From Candidatus Gastranaerophilales bacterium (GTDB taxonomy: Bacteria > Cyanobacteriota > Vampirovibrionia > Gastranaerophilales > Gastranaerophilaceae), in assembly GCA_944325825.1 (NCBI GenBank), contig CALVBP010000018.1:1-34278 (forward strand): a stretch of DNA of 34,278 nucleotides, written 5' to 3'. Under the pieces are notes generated by a model, which was given only the letters and a program-made list of their open reading frames with translations, had not been told where the DNA came from and ran no database searches. The position numbers and the translations under genes were made by a program. Of the stretch, positions 17,063 to 25,201 are shown piece by piece; within the stretch, counting starts at the first letter, position 1; each line of letters begins with the position of its first letter.

Positions 17063-17977
17063 TTACGACCAACCATTTGCCCAATCACGGGCCGGCATTT
17101 CCCCTTTACCTTCAGGCTTAACCCTTAATATACGCAGAGTTCCTCTTCCGGTTTGAACATCTATGCCTAATTTAGAAATATTTATAAACTCTCCGGAAGT
17201 TCCAGCAGAAGTTTCTTCCAGAACCTCAGTTTGCATAACCTTAATAATTTTACCTTTGTATTCAAAATATGCACCCGGACATTTATATACCCCTCGAACA
17301 AGATTATGAATTTCTTTTGCGGATTTATTCCAGTCTATTTTGCATTCTTCTTTTTGGAGTTTATCAGCATAACATACTCCGTTTTCGCACTGTTTTTGAG
17401 GAATTAATGTTCCGTCAGCAATTCCCAGAAGAGTTTTTTCTAATAACTCGGGAGATTTTTCTGAACATATATCAAAAAGTTCTAAACAATTCATATTCTG
17501 ATTTATTTCAATCGGATATGTAAGACAGACAGCTCCGGTATCAAGCCCTAGCTCTGTAACCATTGTACAGATTCCGGTTTCTGTTTCACCGTTTATTATT
17601 GCTCTTTGAATTGGATTTGCACCTCTGTATTTTGGAAGTAATGAAACATGAAGGTTTATTGTTTCATACTTAGGAATATCAAGAACCTCCTGTGATAAAA
17701 TCTGCCCGAAAGCAAAAGTAACAAAAAAATCCGGATGGAGTTGTTTTAATGATTCAATAATATCAGGTTCTTTACGAATAGACTTCGGCTGAAAAACCGG
17801 TATGTTATGATTAAGCGCAAAAACTTTTATCGGGCTCGGGGTTAATTTATGTCCTCTCCCCGACGGGCGGTCAGGATTGGTTACAACGGCCTGCACATTA
17901 AATTTATCCGAATTATACAAATATTCAAGTGACTTTAACCCTATATCAGGAGTTCCGAAAAAAACTATATTAAGCAT
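17063..17977 (-). CDS. fmt: Methionyl-tRNA formyltransferase
   Basis: Formylates Met-tRNA(fMet) from 10-formyl-tetrahydrofolate for translation initiation. From ATG 17977 it is 304 aa, close to the E. coli 315, and starts MLNIVFFGTPDIG as expected. A longer frame to 18031 would add 18 Lys/Arg-rich residues that belong to the overlapping def frame. Active-site elements are Asn108, His110 (NLHVSLLPKYRGANP) and Asp146 (LGLDTG), plus the RPSGRGHKLTPSPIK loop. It overlaps the end of def by 8 bp, giving the common def-fmt pairing with likely coupled translation. Confidence 0.95.
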   Translation of the reverse strand: MLNIVFFGTPDIGLKSLEYLYNSDKFNVQAVVTNPDRPSGRGHKLTPSPIKVFALNHNIPVFQPKSIRKEPDIIESLKQLHPDFFVTFAFGQILSQEVLDIPKYETINLHVSLLPKYRGANPIQRAIINGETETGICTMVTELGLDTGAVCLTYPIEINQNMNCLELFDICSEKSPELLEKTLLGIADGTLIPQKQCENGVCYADKLQKEECKIDWNKSAKEIHNLVRGVYKCPGAYFEYKGKIIKVMQTEVLEETSAGTSGEFINISKLGIDVQTGRGTLRILRVKPEGKGEMPARDWANGWS

Positions 17978-18581
17978 TCTCTTTTGATTCTTTTGTCTCT
18001 TTTTCAACTTGTTTTGCCTTGATTTCTTCAATCTGAGCCGTTAATTCAGGTTCATCAAGGATTTTATTCACTTCAATCGGCGGCAGGTCATGTTCCTTAA
18101 GAACTTTTTCTGCTTCAAAACGATTAATAACATGGTCAATGAACAGAATACCGTCAAGATGGTCAAATTCATGCTGAATAGCCCTTGCAAGTAAACTTCC
18201 GTCTTTAGCTTCCAGAACAAAAGCCCTCCCGTTAGAATCTTGAGCTTTAATCATAACATTCGCATATCTCTTGACATCAGTAAATGCTTCCGGAAAACTT
18301 AAACATCCTTCATGACTTATAACAGCACCCGATTTTTTAATAATTTTCGGATTAATGAATACCATAGGATTCAACGGCTCATTTCCGGTAGAGACATCAA
18401 TAACAAAAACTCTGTAGTTTTCTCCGATTTGCGGAGCGGCAAGCCCGACACCATTCTGAGCATACATAGTATCTAATAAATCTTCAACAAGATTTTTTAT
18501 TTTTTGAGAAACTTTATGAACCTCTTTTGAAGGTTGTCTTAAAGACTCTGTTCCGTATTTAACAACTTTTCTTACTGACAT
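17970..18581 (-). CDS. def: Peptide deformylase
   Basis: Removes the N-formyl group from nascent proteins, the step that reverses Fmt. All three motifs are intact: GVGLAAPQIG (44-53), EGCLSFP (91-97) and HEFDH (137-141), supplying the Cys and two His metal ligands and the catalytic Glu. At 203 aa it carries a charged Glu/Lys-rich tail of about 35 residues after the core. AGAGG lies upstream of the ATG at 18581. It is 42 bp downstream of trkH on the same strand, so trkA-trkH-def-fmt may be one transcript. Confidence 0.95.
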   Translation of the reverse strand: MSVRKVVKYGTESLRQPSKEVHKVSQKIKNLVEDLLDTMYAQNGVGLAAPQIGENYRVFVIDVSTGNEPLNPMVFINPKIIKKSGAVISHEGCLSFPEAFTDVKRYANVMIKAQDSNGRAFVLEAKDGSLLARAIQHEFDHLDGILFIDHVINRFEAEKVLKEHDLPPIEVNKILDEPELTAQIEEIKAKQVEKETKESKENA

Positions 18582-18623
18582 TATTCTTAACCTCTCTTAT
18601 TTCATCTTAACATAAAAGAGTGT

Positions 18624-20084
18624 TTATTTAAAACTCCATAAATCCTTCTGGAATAAAACCAAAAACGGAATAAGTTCAAGACGGCCGACGAACATATCAA
18701 TGATAAATATAATCTTTGTCCAGATATTCAAACTCTGATAACTACCGAGAGGTCCTATAACTTCTCCCAGCCCCGGCCCTATGTTCCCGAGAGAACTTAC
18801 TGTTCCGGTAAGCCCAATCACGGTGCTTTTTTCTATCATCGCAGTTAAAAGAGTTGAACAGATAAGAATTGCAAAATAAAAAGAAACAAACATAAGAGTC
18901 TGGTACAAAATTTCTCTTGGAACCGTACAGTTTTCAACTTTAATATTAAAGACAGCTTTAGGATGAAGAACTTTTGTTAGTTCGGTTTTCATAATCTTGA
19001 ATATTAAAAGCCATCTCATTATCTTAACTCCGCCTCCGGCTGAACTTGCGCAGCTTCCTGTTGCCATAGCAATAAATAGCAGAGCTTTACTTACATAATC
19101 CCATTTTGTAAAATCGACACTGCAAAATCCGGATGAAGATATTACAGAGCAAACATTAAAGAATGAATGAGTCAAACTGTTAAATACACCGTAGCCTTCA
19201 TGAATTTCAAGGGAAAGAGCCAGCAATAAACCTATTCCTACTGTTATCCAGAAATAAACTCTGAATTCTTCACTTTTAAAAAGCACGAGCGGATTAAACT
19301 TTGCCCAGGCTTTGTATTGGAGGTTGTAGCTTGCCCCGCCAAAAAAGGTAAAAACAGCCATAATCCATAGAATTATATTGGTTGAGCCTACAAGGCTGTA
19401 TGAATTCGGAGAAAGGCCGCCGCCGGATACTGATGAAAAAGAGTGGCACATTGCATTAAATCCGCTCATTCCGTTCATTCTCAAAAGAACTATCTCAAGT
19501 ATTGTCATACCGAGATAAACTTTCCATAATGCGGAAGCTGTATTTCTAACCCTCGGTGTAAATTTATCTTCCGTAGGTCCGGGTGCTTCTGCAAAGAACA
19601 GTTGTCTGCCGGCTATAGCAAACTGCGGAAGAATTGCCACAAATAATACGATAATTCCCATACCGCCTATCCATTGCGTAAAACTCCTCCAGAAGAACAA
19701 TGCCTTAGGGAAATTATAATCAGTAAATATAGTTGATCCGGTAGTAGTAATACCGGATGTTGCTTCAAATAGCGAATCCACAAAAGAAAAGCCAAAGAAC
19801 ATATAAGGAATAGCAGCCAGCAACCCTGCAAATAACCAGCAAAAAGTTACAGTACAGATACCTTCGGATTTTTTTATATCATTAATATTTTTAACCAGTG
19901 ACGCTCCGGGAATAACTTTTCTCAATGTAACTGAGATTAAAAATGCTATTGTAGCAGCAAAAAGGAACGGAAAAATTGCGGACGTCTCATGGTAATAAAG
20001 CGCAATCAAAATCGGTACAAGAAGAAGTACACTGAAATACATTATTGAAAGACTAAAAGTATATGCAAGATAACTGAGTCTCAT
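18624..20084 (-). CDS. trkH: TrkH/KtrB-family potassium transporter
   Basis: An integral membrane K+ uptake subunit of 486 aa with many hydrophobic segments spread over the whole length, in the four-fold M1-P-M2 plan. Selectivity-loop regions are recognisable as SGITTTGSTIF, SVSGGGLSPNS, SSSGFCSVD and SSLGNIGPGLG, each with the conserved Gly. The segment RSFTQWIGGMGIIVL is typical of the family. Its ATG shares one base with the trkA stop (TAATG), so the channel and its regulatory subunit are translationally coupled. Confidence 0.93.
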   Translation of the reverse strand: MRLSYLAYTFSLSIMYFSVLLLVPILIALYYHETSAIFPFLFAATIAFLISVTLRKVIPGASLVKNINDIKKSEGICTVTFCWLFAGLLAAIPYMFFGFSFVDSLFEATSGITTTGSTIFTDYNFPKALFFWRSFTQWIGGMGIIVLFVAILPQFAIAGRQLFFAEAPGPTEDKFTPRVRNTASALWKVYLGMTILEIVLLRMNGMSGFNAMCHSFSSVSGGGLSPNSYSLVGSTNIILWIMAVFTFFGGASYNLQYKAWAKFNPLVLFKSEEFRVYFWITVGIGLLLALSLEIHEGYGVFNSLTHSFFNVCSVISSSGFCSVDFTKWDYVSKALLFIAMATGSCASSAGGGVKIMRWLLIFKIMKTELTKVLHPKAVFNIKVENCTVPREILYQTLMFVSFYFAILICSTLLTAMIEKSTVIGLTGTVSSLGNIGPGLGEVIGPLGSYQSLNIWTKIIFIIDMFVGRLELIPFLVLFQKDLWSFK

Positions 20085-21424
20085 TAATCCACCTTGAAAT
20101 ATTCTCTGATTTTCGGAGCATTTGCACTGGTTGTAAAGATTATAAGATTATCGCCGCTCATAATCTGTGTAGCACCGTTCGGAATAATTATTCTGTTTCT
20201 TCTTTGAATAACACCTACAATGGCTTTAACAGGAAGTTTTAGTTCCATAATTTTAACAGACTGATAGTTTTCCGGAAGTTCAATTTCCATGACTTCTCCC
20301 TTGCCTTGCTCAACTGTTGCAAGGATATCAATGTTCGTGTCACACAAATTGTTTTTGATTTCGTTTAAAGAAGCTGTTTTTGTAGAAATTGCAATATCAA
20401 TTCCGACTTTTTCAAACAAAGAAACATTCGCACTCTTGCTAACTCTTGATATAACTCTTTTTACACCCATTTGTTTAACCAAAAGCGAACACAGCAGATT
20501 TTTTTCATCATTATTTGTAACACTGACAACAACATCAGAAGAACTTATATCTTCTTCATTCAAAAGTTCCAGGTCTGTTCCGTCACCATTTATAACAAGG
20601 GATGAAGTGAGTTCTTCCGATAAAAGTTCACACCTCTTTTCATCTCTCTCTATAATTTTAATATTAAGTTTAAGCTTTTCGAGATTTTTGGCGAGTTTAA
20701 GTCCTACATTCCCACCGCCTATTATAGCAACTTTCTTAACAAATTCTTTTTCATGGAAAAACTTACCAGCCAAGATATCTAACGAGTCAGAAAGCCCCAT
20801 AAATATTACTTTATCATCTTCATGTAAAACTGTTTCACCACTCGGAATAAAGAGTTCGCCATTTCTTGTCACACCCACAATCAAGGTATCTTTTGGAAAC
20901 TCGCAATTTTTTATCATAGAGTTTACTAATACTGAATTTGGGGCAATTCGATATTCTAACAGTCTTGCCTTGCCTCCGGCGAAGTGCTCAACATCTAAAG
21001 CCTTTGCAACTGTTATAATACGGAATATTTCTTGAGTAAGAAGTTCTTCCGGCCAAATAACATAGTCTACATAAAATCCGAAATTGTATTCCGCATCCTT
21101 TGTTATGCCCAGAGATGACTTATACTCTTCTTTTCTTACAAAACACATTGTACATGCTTTACTCATTTTCTTTACTGTCAAGCATGCTACAATGTTTAGT
21201 TCATCAGAATCCGTACACGCAATAAAAACATCTGCATCTTTAACATTCGCCTGTTTAAGAATTTCAATATTAGAAGCATTACCGTCAACAAAACTTACAT
21301 CAAGTTTGTTAAAAGCATCACACTTGTATTCTTCATTATCTATTACTGTTATATCATTATCGGTGTAAAATTCAGAAGCTATCATTGAGCCGACTTCATT
21401 TGCACCAAAAAGTATCATTTTCAT
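20084..21424 (-). CDS. trkA: Trk potassium uptake regulatory subunit
   Basis: A cytoplasmic gating ring that binds NAD(H)/nucleotides and controls TrkH. It has two tandem RCK-N/RCK-C units. The first Rossmann motif is FGANEVG near the N-terminus; the second is GGGNVG in VAIIGGGNVGLKLAK. Each is followed by an RCK-C domain (for example VLHEDDKVIFMG and IMSGDNLIIFTT). The frame opens with TTG at 21430, but ATG at 21424 is the more likely start (446 aa), with another ATG two codons later. It lies 46 bp downstream of the S24 repressor gene on the same strand, which may or may not be linked. Confidence 0.93.
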   Translation of the reverse strand: MKMILFGANEVGSMIASEFYTDNDITVIDNEEYKCDAFNKLDVSFVDGNASNIEILKQANVKDADVFIACTDSDELNIVACLTVKKMSKACTMCFVRKEEYKSSLGITKDAEYNFGFYVDYVIWPEELLTQEIFRIITVAKALDVEHFAGGKARLLEYRIAPNSVLVNSMIKNCEFPKDTLIVGVTRNGELFIPSGETVLHEDDKVIFMGLSDSLDILAGKFFHEKEFVKKVAIIGGGNVGLKLAKNLEKLKLNIKIIERDEKRCELLSEELTSSLVINGDGTDLELLNEEDISSSDVVVSVTNNDEKNLLCSLLVKQMGVKRVISRVSKSANVSLFEKVGIDIAISTKTASLNEIKNNLCDTNIDILATVEQGKGEVMEIELPENYQSVKIMELKLPVKAIVGVIQRRNRIIIPNGATQIMSGDNLIIFTTSANAPKIREYFKVD

Positions 21425-21469
21425 AGACAATATTTAACTTCAAAATATTTGTAAAGTCAATTTTCTAAA

Positions 21470-22090
21470 TTATCCTAAATTCTTGATAACACCGGCAATT
21501 TTTCCGATTAAAATAAGCTCATTAATAGTGTTGCCGCTAATAGTACGAACACGATATTCAGGATTGTCTGATTTTATAATAATTTCGTCTAAATTTTTTG
21601 ACAAACGTTTTACAAAAATTTCATTATTAAAACAAAAAACATAGATTTTATTATCCTGAATTTGTTCTCCTCTCCAGTGTTCTACGATTAATTTATCTCC
21701 GTTATCAATTGTCGGGGCCATACTATTTCCCGTTGCATTTATCATGGAATATTCCTTAAGTTTTGAAAAACCGTCAATTAATATTTCAGGAATCGGCAAT
21801 TTTATTTTTTCTTCTGAAAAAACAATATTTCCGCTTCCGCAGCTTGCAAATACATCGGTATAATAGTCAAGATAGACTACTCTTTCTTCTGTTTCTGAAG
21901 TGTCGTTAAATAATGTTATCTTATAAAACTCTTCTATTTTTTTTAATTCACTTATTGTAACCTGACTTTCATTTTTTATCCGGTTACTAACCGTTTGGCG
22001 GGTAATACCGAGACTTTCCGCCAGAGAAGATTGATTAATATATTTCCCTGTTTTTTTAGGAATGATTGTTAAAAGTTCTTCTAATTTCAT
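21470..22090 (-). CDS. XRE-S24 repressor (CI/LexA-like)
   Basis: A 206-aa repressor. Residues about 15-42 form a Cro/CI-type helix-turn-helix (NQSSLAESLGITRQTVSNRI), unlike the winged helix of true LexA. The C-terminal S24 domain has the Ser-Lys pair: GNSMAPTIDNGD with Ser123 and IFVKRL with Lys161. A Cys84-Gly85 step sits where self-cleavage would occur. This points to a phage-type repressor inactivated by RecA-stimulated autocleavage during DNA damage. ATG 22090 was chosen because the longer frame to 22156 adds unlikely residues and would cover the promoter/operator. It diverges from the two small genes at 22266 and 22471, the likely targets. Confidence 0.85.
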   Translation of the reverse strand: MKLEELLTIIPKKTGKYINQSSLAESLGITRQTVSNRIKNESQVTISELKKIEEFYKITLFNDTSETEERVVYLDYYTDVFASCGSGNIVFSEEKIKLPIPEILIDGFSKLKEYSMINATGNSMAPTIDNGDKLIVEHWRGEQIQDNKIYVFCFNNEIFVKRLSKNLDEIIIKSDNPEYRVRTISGNTINELILIGKIAGVIKNLG

Positions 22091-22104
22091 AGTTATCCAA
22101 AATA

Positions 22105-22147
22105 TGTCAAATTTCCGCTTGACAAATGTAAAATGATATCTTACAAT
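22105..22147 (+). promoter_or_regulatory. Rightward promoter overlapping an inverted-repeat operator
   Basis: TTGACA (22119-22124), exactly 17 bp, TACAAT (22142-22147) is the best promoter in the window. Its -35 box is the right arm of a perfect 6-bp inverted repeat, TGTCAA (22105-22110)-N8-TTGACA. The repeat lies 15-34 bp upstream of the S24 repressor's own start codon. A dimeric repressor bound there would block the rightward promoter and could regulate its own gene. The leader to the first small gene is about 110 nt. Confidence 0.6.
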
Positions 22148-22265
22148 AATGTACAAGATGTAAACTTATATATGCTATTTAAACATATATTTATATCTCT
22201 GTCAATTAGTTGATTCTCTAAAATTTTGTTTATTTATAGATATTATGGGTGCGGAGCTTGAAAAA

Positions 22266-22502
22266 ATGATGTACAAGTATAATGTATCATGTAGTGAAAC
22301 AATTTCTAAGAACTGGACTTCTGCCGCAATCGATTGTTATCTAATCGGATGTTCTTGCAGCAGGTGCAACCTTTACAAAATTTATTTTTCGGAAAGTAAT
22401 TTTCATTGCAGAATGAAAGAAACCGTTATAGAACTTGTGCGCAGATGCGGGGCCCCAGAAAGGGAGAAAGATGATTATCAGGAACAGGAAACTTATTTGT
22501 AA
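22266..22502 (+). CDS. Small cysteine-rich protein of unknown function
   Basis: A 78-aa protein from ATG 22266, preceded nine bases upstream by GGAG; an in-frame ATG at 22245 has no comparable site. It contains seven Cys (9, 24, 29, 31, 34, 48, 61). The cluster CSCSRC suggests metal binding, possibly zinc, but no known finger pattern is matched. The middle is aromatic (NLYKIYF) and the helix MKETVIELVRRCGAPE is amphipathic. It is driven by the repressed-type promoter at 22119-22147 and overlaps the next gene by 32 bp. This is the composition of a small accessory or phage-type gene. Family not recognised. Confidence 0.55.
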   Translation: MMYKYNVSCSETISKNWTSAAIDCYLIGCSCSRCNLYKIYFSESNFHCRMKETVIELVRRCGAPEREKDDYQEQETYL

Positions 22503-22773
22503 ATATAACGGGCAAAAAGGAGGGAGACCCAAGAACGATTCGGGAGTAAGGATTGAAATACCGGATATAAATCTCGTTATCCTAACCCCGACTCAATACG
22601 GCTCATTACTTGAAAAATACGGATATGAACTTTTAAGAAGGGCCCTTTTTGTTCTTGAAGAGTGGCTTAACAGGGGAGGAAAATACTCAGAAAAGTATAT
22701 AGGCAAAAATCACTATGCCTATTTTCGCAAGGATGGCTGGGTAATTAATACGGCAAGAAGGGACGGTTCGTAA
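22471..22773 (+). CDS. Small phage-replication-like protein
   Basis: A 100-aa protein from ATG 22471, where AGGGAG lies five bases upstream; it overlaps the preceding gene by 32 bp. GQKGGRPKND near the N-terminus is a basic turn seen in phage and integrative-element replication proteins. The rest (ILTPTQYGSLLEKYGYELL, then a Tyr/Lys-rich HYAYFRKDGWVINTARRDG) resembles the short C-terminal module of such proteins, usually written LTxEEYxxLxxxYG ... HYxTIxxWxRRDG. As a free-standing protein it may be a remnant or a small DNA-replication or regulatory factor. This resemblance is from memory of the motif, not from a search. Confidence 0.55.
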   Translation: MIIRNRKLICKYNGQKGGRPKNDSGVRIEIPDINLVILTPTQYGSLLEKYGYELLRRALFVLEEWLNRGGKYSEKYIGKNHYAYFRKDGWVINTARRDGS

Positions 22774-22927
22774 CTGAGTGACTAAGTGATTGAGTGATTA
22801 AGGAACTCCTTCTTTTCGTGAATCGTAAGCAGTGAGTCGTGAATCGGGGTTATAAAATATTTTAATAAACACTGCTTATTTTTTTTTGAAATTTCAAGGC
22901 TTCGGCTCACAATTCACGAATCACAAG
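22773..22927. repeat. Intergenic short-repeat element
   Basis: Octamer-like units run in tandem from 22774 to 22800 (TGAGTGAC, TAAGTGAT, TGAGTGAT, TAAGGAAC). TCGTGAATCG follows twice (22816-22825 and 22837-22846), with inverted copies of the core at 22912-22919 (ATTCACGA). The outer parts could pair across an AT-rich centre containing a run of nine T. It fills the gap between the small-gene pair and the ychF stop. It resembles dispersed non-coding repeats more than a terminator. Confidence 0.55.
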
Positions 22928-22943
22928 AAAACCAGATTCTTAT

Positions 22944-24041
22944 CTAAGTTGCAAATCTAAAGTGAACGATATCACCGTCCTGCATTACATAATCTTTGCC
23001 CTCAAGCCTTGTTACACCTTTATCCTTGCAGGCAGAATATGAACCGCATTCCACAAAATCTTTGTAGGCTGTGACTTCGGCTCTGATAAAACCTTTTTCA
23101 AAATCCGTATGGATTACACCGGCAGCTTGAGGAGCTTTTGTTCCATTAATAATAGTCCAGGCACGTGTTTCTTTTTCTCCTGCCGTGATGAATGTAATCA
23201 GGTTTAAAAGACTGTAAACCGATTTAATCATTTTATCTATGCCGCTGTCAGATACTCCAAGTTCTTCAAGATATTCTTTAGCACCCTCTTCACCGAGTTC
23301 CACGAGTTCTTCTTCAATTCTGGCACAAATAATTACTGTTTGAGCTCCGTGTTTTTTTGCATATTCTTCTACCAGTTTTGTATAATTATTTCCTTCTTTA
23401 AGATCAAATTCAGAAACATTCGCACAATAAATAACAGGTTTTACAGACATCAGATTGAGAGGTCTTATTGCAAAAATTTCTTCTTCTGTAAAATGTTCTT
23501 TCAGATTAATAAAAGTACCTGCAGAAAGCAGTTCAGTTAATTTCTTTAGGGCACCGTCCTCTATTAGAGCTTCTTTGTCCCCGCCTTTTGCCTGTTTTGA
23601 GATTCTTGCAGCTCGTCTTTCAACAGAGGCTAAATCTGCAAGAGCAAGTTCCGTATTAATAATTTCTATATCGCTTATAGGGTCAACTTTTCCGGCAACA
23701 TGAATTGTGTTTTCATCATCAAAACATCTTACAACCTGAATAATAGCGTCGACCTCTCTTATATTATGTAAAAACTGATTACCCAGACCTTCACCTTTGC
23801 TTGCACCCTTAACTAAACCCGCTATATCAACAAATTCTATTACCGTCGGAATAATTTCTTTTGATTTGCATAAATCGGCAAGGACTTTTAATCTTTCATC
23901 CGGAACAGTTACAACTCCTACGTTAGGCTCAATTGTGCAAAACGGATAGTTGGCACTCTGCGCATTTTTTGTTGCGGTCAGCGCATTAAATAAAGTTGAT
24001 TTTCCTACATTAGGCAATCCTACAATTCCGGCTCTCAGCAT
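22944..24041 (-). CDS. ychF: Ribosome-associated ATPase YchF (Obg family)
   Basis: A universally conserved TRAFAC-class P-loop NTPase that binds the ribosome and prefers ATP over GTP. The 365-aa length is standard. The P-loop GLPNVGKS is at 8-15. DIAGLVKGASKGEGLGNQFL supplies the G3 motif and switch. In place of NKxD there is NVSEFD, consistent with relaxed base specificity. The C-terminal TGS-like domain ends MQDGDIVHFRFAT. AAAGGA precedes the ATG at 24041. It is divergent from the ATP synthase operon. Confidence 0.95.
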   Translation of the reverse strand: MLRAGIVGLPNVGKSTLFNALTATKNAQSANYPFCTIEPNVGVVTVPDERLKVLADLCKSKEIIPTVIEFVDIAGLVKGASKGEGLGNQFLHNIREVDAIIQVVRCFDDENTIHVAGKVDPISDIEIINTELALADLASVERRAARISKQAKGGDKEALIEDGALKKLTELLSAGTFINLKEHFTEEEIFAIRPLNLMSVKPVIYCANVSEFDLKEGNNYTKLVEEYAKKHGAQTVIICARIEEELVELGEEGAKEYLEELGVSDSGIDKMIKSVYSLLNLITFITAGEKETRAWTIINGTKAPQAAGVIHTDFEKGFIRAEVTAYKDFVECGSYSACKDKGVTRLEGKDYVMQDGDIVHFRFAT

Positions 24042-24140
24042 TTTAAAATCCTTTCAAACTAACTAATTACTAAATAGATTTTACCACAAAGCAAAAATAT
24101 TAGTTTATTTAGACTGTTTATTATTTTTTTTATTCAGTGT

Positions 24141-24169
24141 TTGCAAATCTTGTTAAGTTGTGTTAGGAT
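24141..24169 (+). promoter_or_regulatory. Promoter of the ATP synthase operon
   Basis: TTGCAA (24141-24146), 17 bp, then TAGGAT (24164-24169), with TGT just before it as an extended -10. The start codon of atpB is 39 bp downstream of the -10, with AAGAGG as ribosome-binding site. Confidence 0.5.
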
Positions 24170-24208
24170 TGGGTTGGGTTTTACCCGTTAAAAAGAAGAG
24201 GATGTTCT

Positions 24209-24907
24209 ATGAGCGAAGGACATTGGGTAGTAAATAAAGTTATTTTGGGGCATAGCATGGCGTTCAATATGGATACGCTTATAACCATGTGGGCAGCTAT
24301 GGGATTTTTGCTTATTGTTTCATTTATTGCTACACGAAAACTTTCTATTTTCCCTACAAGGCTGCAATTAGTCTTTGAAGGGATTCTGGGATATTTTAAC
24401 GATTTGGTCGGTAATATGATGCCAAAAGAAGGAAGAAAACATTTTCCTTTGATTGCATCATTATTTTTATTTATTATTACCGCAAATTTAATGGGGCAGC
24501 TTCCTCTTAAAATGATTGAACTAAAAACAGGCGAAATGGCATCACCGACAAATGATATAAACCTGACAGCGGCTCTTGCAATTATCGTTCTGGTTTATTA
24601 TGTTGCAGCCGGAATTATGAAGAAGAAGTTTAAATTTTTCTTACATGGATTCTCGCTTGTTGCAATAATTTCGGCACTGGTAGAGTTGTTAGAATTGTTT
24701 ACAAGACCTCTAACACTGGCTCTCCGTTTATTTGGTAATATACTTGCAGGTGAAATTCTTATTGCTGCATTATTAGGAATCTGTGCCTGGGGATTACCGT
24801 TACCGATTATGTTTTTTGAAATACTTGTAGCTTGTGTACAGGCGCTCGTGTTTACTATGCTTACAACGGTTTATATAGCATCTGCTGTAAACGAAGAAAG
24901 TCATTAA
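24209..24907 (+). CDS. atpB: F-type ATP synthase subunit a
   Basis: The membrane stator subunit that forms the two half-channels for ion flow past the c-ring. The 232-aa protein has about five or six hydrophobic helices. The signature TRPLTLALRLFGNILAGE is at 165-182, with the essential Arg at 173 (equivalent to E. coli aR210). It is the first gene of the operon; no atpI precedes it, unlike typical cyanobacterial operons. Confidence 0.95.
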   Translation: MSEGHWVVNKVILGHSMAFNMDTLITMWAAMGFLLIVSFIATRKLSIFPTRLQLVFEGILGYFNDLVGNMMPKEGRKHFPLIASLFLFIITANLMGQLPLKMIELKTGEMASPTNDINLTAALAIIVLVYYVAAGIMKKKFKFFLHGFSLVAIISALVELLELFTRPLTLALRLFGNILAGEILIAALLGICAWGLPLPIMFFEILVACVQALVFTMLTTVYIASAVNEESH

Positions 24908-24949
24908 TAAAAATATAAAAACAATTTCTAAGATAAGAAGGAGAAAAAA

Positions 24950-25195
24950 ATGGAAGAAGTAAAAACAATTTCTGATTTAGCACAATTAGGAGCAGGTATT
25001 GCAATTGGTTTTGGTGCAATCGGTGCCGGACTCGGGGTCGGAGTTGCTACAAAAGGTCTTTTGGAATCAATTTCAAGACAACCGGAAATCGCCGGTAAAG
25101 CAGTCGGTTTCTTCCTTGTTGGTGCTGCTATGGCAGAAGCTTGTGCTATTTACGCATTCGTTATTGCTATGAAACTTTGCGGTATGATGGGTTAA
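24950..25195 (+). CDS. atpE: F-type ATP synthase subunit c
   Basis: The rotor ring subunit, 81 aa, a two-helix hairpin with the polar loop RQPE (43-46). The ion-carrying carboxylate is Glu63 in MAEACAIYAF. Sodium-type rings have Gln in GAGIGQG of helix 1 and Ser/Thr right after the Glu. Here the helix-1 position is Val30 and Glu63 is followed by Ala-Cys, so proton coupling is the better prediction. An AAGGAG ribosome-binding site is strong, fitting the need for many c copies. Confidence 0.95.
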   Translation: MEEVKTISDLAQLGAGIAIGFGAIGAGLGVGVATKGLLESISRQPEIAGKAVGFFLVGAAMAEACAIYAFVIAMKLCGMMG

Positions 25196-25201
25196 TAAAT
25201 A

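Noticed and set aside
20289..21035. 248-residue plus-strand reading frame
   Set aside because: Entirely antisense to trkA, Ser/Phe/Thr-rich in the way expected of a shadow frame, no start signal.
21470..22090. Naming the S24 regulator lexA
   Set aside because: The DNA-binding part is a Cro/CI-type helix-turn-helix rather than the LexA winged helix, so a phage-type repressor is the safer call.
22341..22532. 63-residue minus-strand frame opposite the Cys-rich gene
   Set aside because: No ribosome-binding site; the plus-strand pair has good sites and a near-consensus promoter.
22773..22927. Short repeats as a CRISPR array
   Set aside because: Units are 8-10 bp without regular unique spacers, and no cas genes are present.
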